A stretch of DNA of 5,968 nt from DTSX01 sp964008355 (GTDB taxonomy: Bacteria > Pseudomonadota > Gammaproteobacteria > Steroidobacterales > UBA11654): the NCBI GenBank assembly GCA_964008355.1, contig CAXGBD010000071.1, positions 1-5,968 of the forward strand, read 5' to 3'. The position numbers and the translations under genes were made by a program. Positions 5,540 to 5,968 of this stretch are shown here, piece by piece (within the stretch, counting starts at the first letter, position 1; every line of letters begins with the position of its first letter). The notes under the pieces were generated by a model. The model made no database searches, had not been told where the DNA came from, and worked only from the letters and a program-made list of their open reading frames with translations.

Positions 5540-5955
5540 AAAAATTTTTGGTAACCGATGAGTCAATCATGATTAAAGATTTATTGGTCGCTCTTGAAGA
5601 TCCTGCCTGTGGAGCGGTTTCAACATTCGAGGGTAGGGTTAGAAAACACAACAAGAAACGAGAAGTCATTGGACTTCATTATGAAAGTTACGAGGCTCTT
5701 TGTTTAAAAGAAGGCCAGCAAATAGTTAATGAGGCCATAAATCATTTTGAAATAACCAATGCTTTATGTATACATAGAGTTGGGGCATTGGAAATTGGCG
5801 ATTTAGCTATTTGGATTGGAGTCAGCGCACTCCATCGTGATGCATCATTTAAAGCTTGTCGTTACATCATTGACGAAGTCAAAATTAGATTACCAATTTG
5901 GAAGAAAGAACGCTATGTCGATGGCGACTCTGGATGGCTTGAGGGAGCCGGATAA
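5536..5955 (+). CDS. moaE: Molybdopterin synthase catalytic (large) subunit
   Basis: Forms a heterotetramer with MoaD in the cytosol and inserts two sulfurs into precursor Z to make molybdopterin. The 139 residues are close to the usual length, about 150. Key features are GAVSTFEGRVRKHN (26-39) with Arg36, LHYESYEAL (47-55), HRVGALEIGD (80-89), the pair His100-Arg101 in SALHRDA, and Lys116 and Lys123 in the segment VKIRLPIWKKE. Their spacing matches E. coli Arg39, His103, Arg104, Lys119 and Lys126, so the active site looks complete. The ATG overlaps the moaD stop by four bases and is preceded by a G-rich run, consistent with coupled translation. Only 13 bases follow before the window ends, so any downstream gene is unseen. 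The organism presumably has at least one molybdoenzyme. Confidence 0.95.
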   Translation: MKKFLVTDESIMIKDLLVALEDPACGAVSTFEGRVRKHNKKREVIGLHYESYEALCLKEGQQIVNEAINHFEITNALCIHRVGALEIGDLAIWIGVSALHRDASFKACRYIIDEVKIRLPIWKKERYVDGDSGWLEGAG

Positions 5956-5968
5956 ATCAGGGATTTTG

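Noticed and set aside
5956..5968. AGGGA followed by a TTG at the right edge as a possible next gene start
   Set aside because: The TTG is only one or two bases beyond the purine run, too close for initiation, and no coding sequence is visible past it.
1..5968. A search for CRISPR arrays, insertion sequences, tRNA genes or prophage/defence genes
   Set aside because: No regularly spaced repeats, transposase motifs, cloverleaf-like segments or toxin/nuclease motifs were noticed; every long frame outside the shadows belongs to a familiar metabolic or transport family.

Overview
The window holds nine protein-coding genes packed tightly in four transcription blocks; no RNA genes, mobile elements, CRISPR arrays or pseudogenes were seen, and no gene-free stretch exceeds 300 bases. 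By family resemblance it looks like a gammaproteobacterial chromosome of AT-leaning composition: the prenyl synthase, the ABC-2 exporter pair and the thioesterase all resemble the Escherichia coli proteins IspA, YadG/YadH and YdiI (MenI). The unusual element for such a background is a set of mevalonate-pathway genes, since most gammaproteobacteria make isoprenoids by the MEP route. Lineages such as Coxiella and Legionella carry mevalonate genes, so a relative of that kind is possible, but the taxonomic placement is an inference.

Layout from left to right. Bases 1-1250, minus strand: mvaD (decarboxylase giving isopentenyl diphosphate) followed, with an 8-base overlap, by the start of a GHMP-family kinase that runs off the left edge. 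Bases 1251-1341: a short divergent intergenic region with two adjacent dyads and a consensus -10 hexamer. Bases 1342-2235, plus strand: ispA, which uses isopentenyl diphosphate to build farnesyl diphosphate. The divergent pair therefore links production and consumption of the C5 unit. Bases 2270-3975, minus strand: a yadG-yadH ABC-2 export operon (ATPase then permease, 4-base overlap), convergent with ispA. Bases 3976-4047: a second divergent AT-rich intergenic region. Bases 4048-5955, plus strand: a hotdog thioesterase, a TSUP (TauE/SafE-like) membrane transporter, and moaD-moaE encoding molybdopterin synthase, packed like one operon.

The most notable local oddity is the transporter gene. 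It lies in the same frame as the thioesterase and starts directly after its TAG stop. The region coding for its first membrane helix contains no ATG, GTG or TTG codon, yet a good ribosome-binding site sits seven bases before an ATC codon. This points to a rare AUC start, a mutated start, a sequence error or stop-codon readthrough. A second oddity is a 13-codon reading frame with ideal ribosome-binding-site spacing that overlaps the start of yadG. I did not find convincing evidence for a wholly new multi-gene system. The closest candidates are these two translation-start arrangements and the linkage of a TSUP transporter to molybdopterin synthase.
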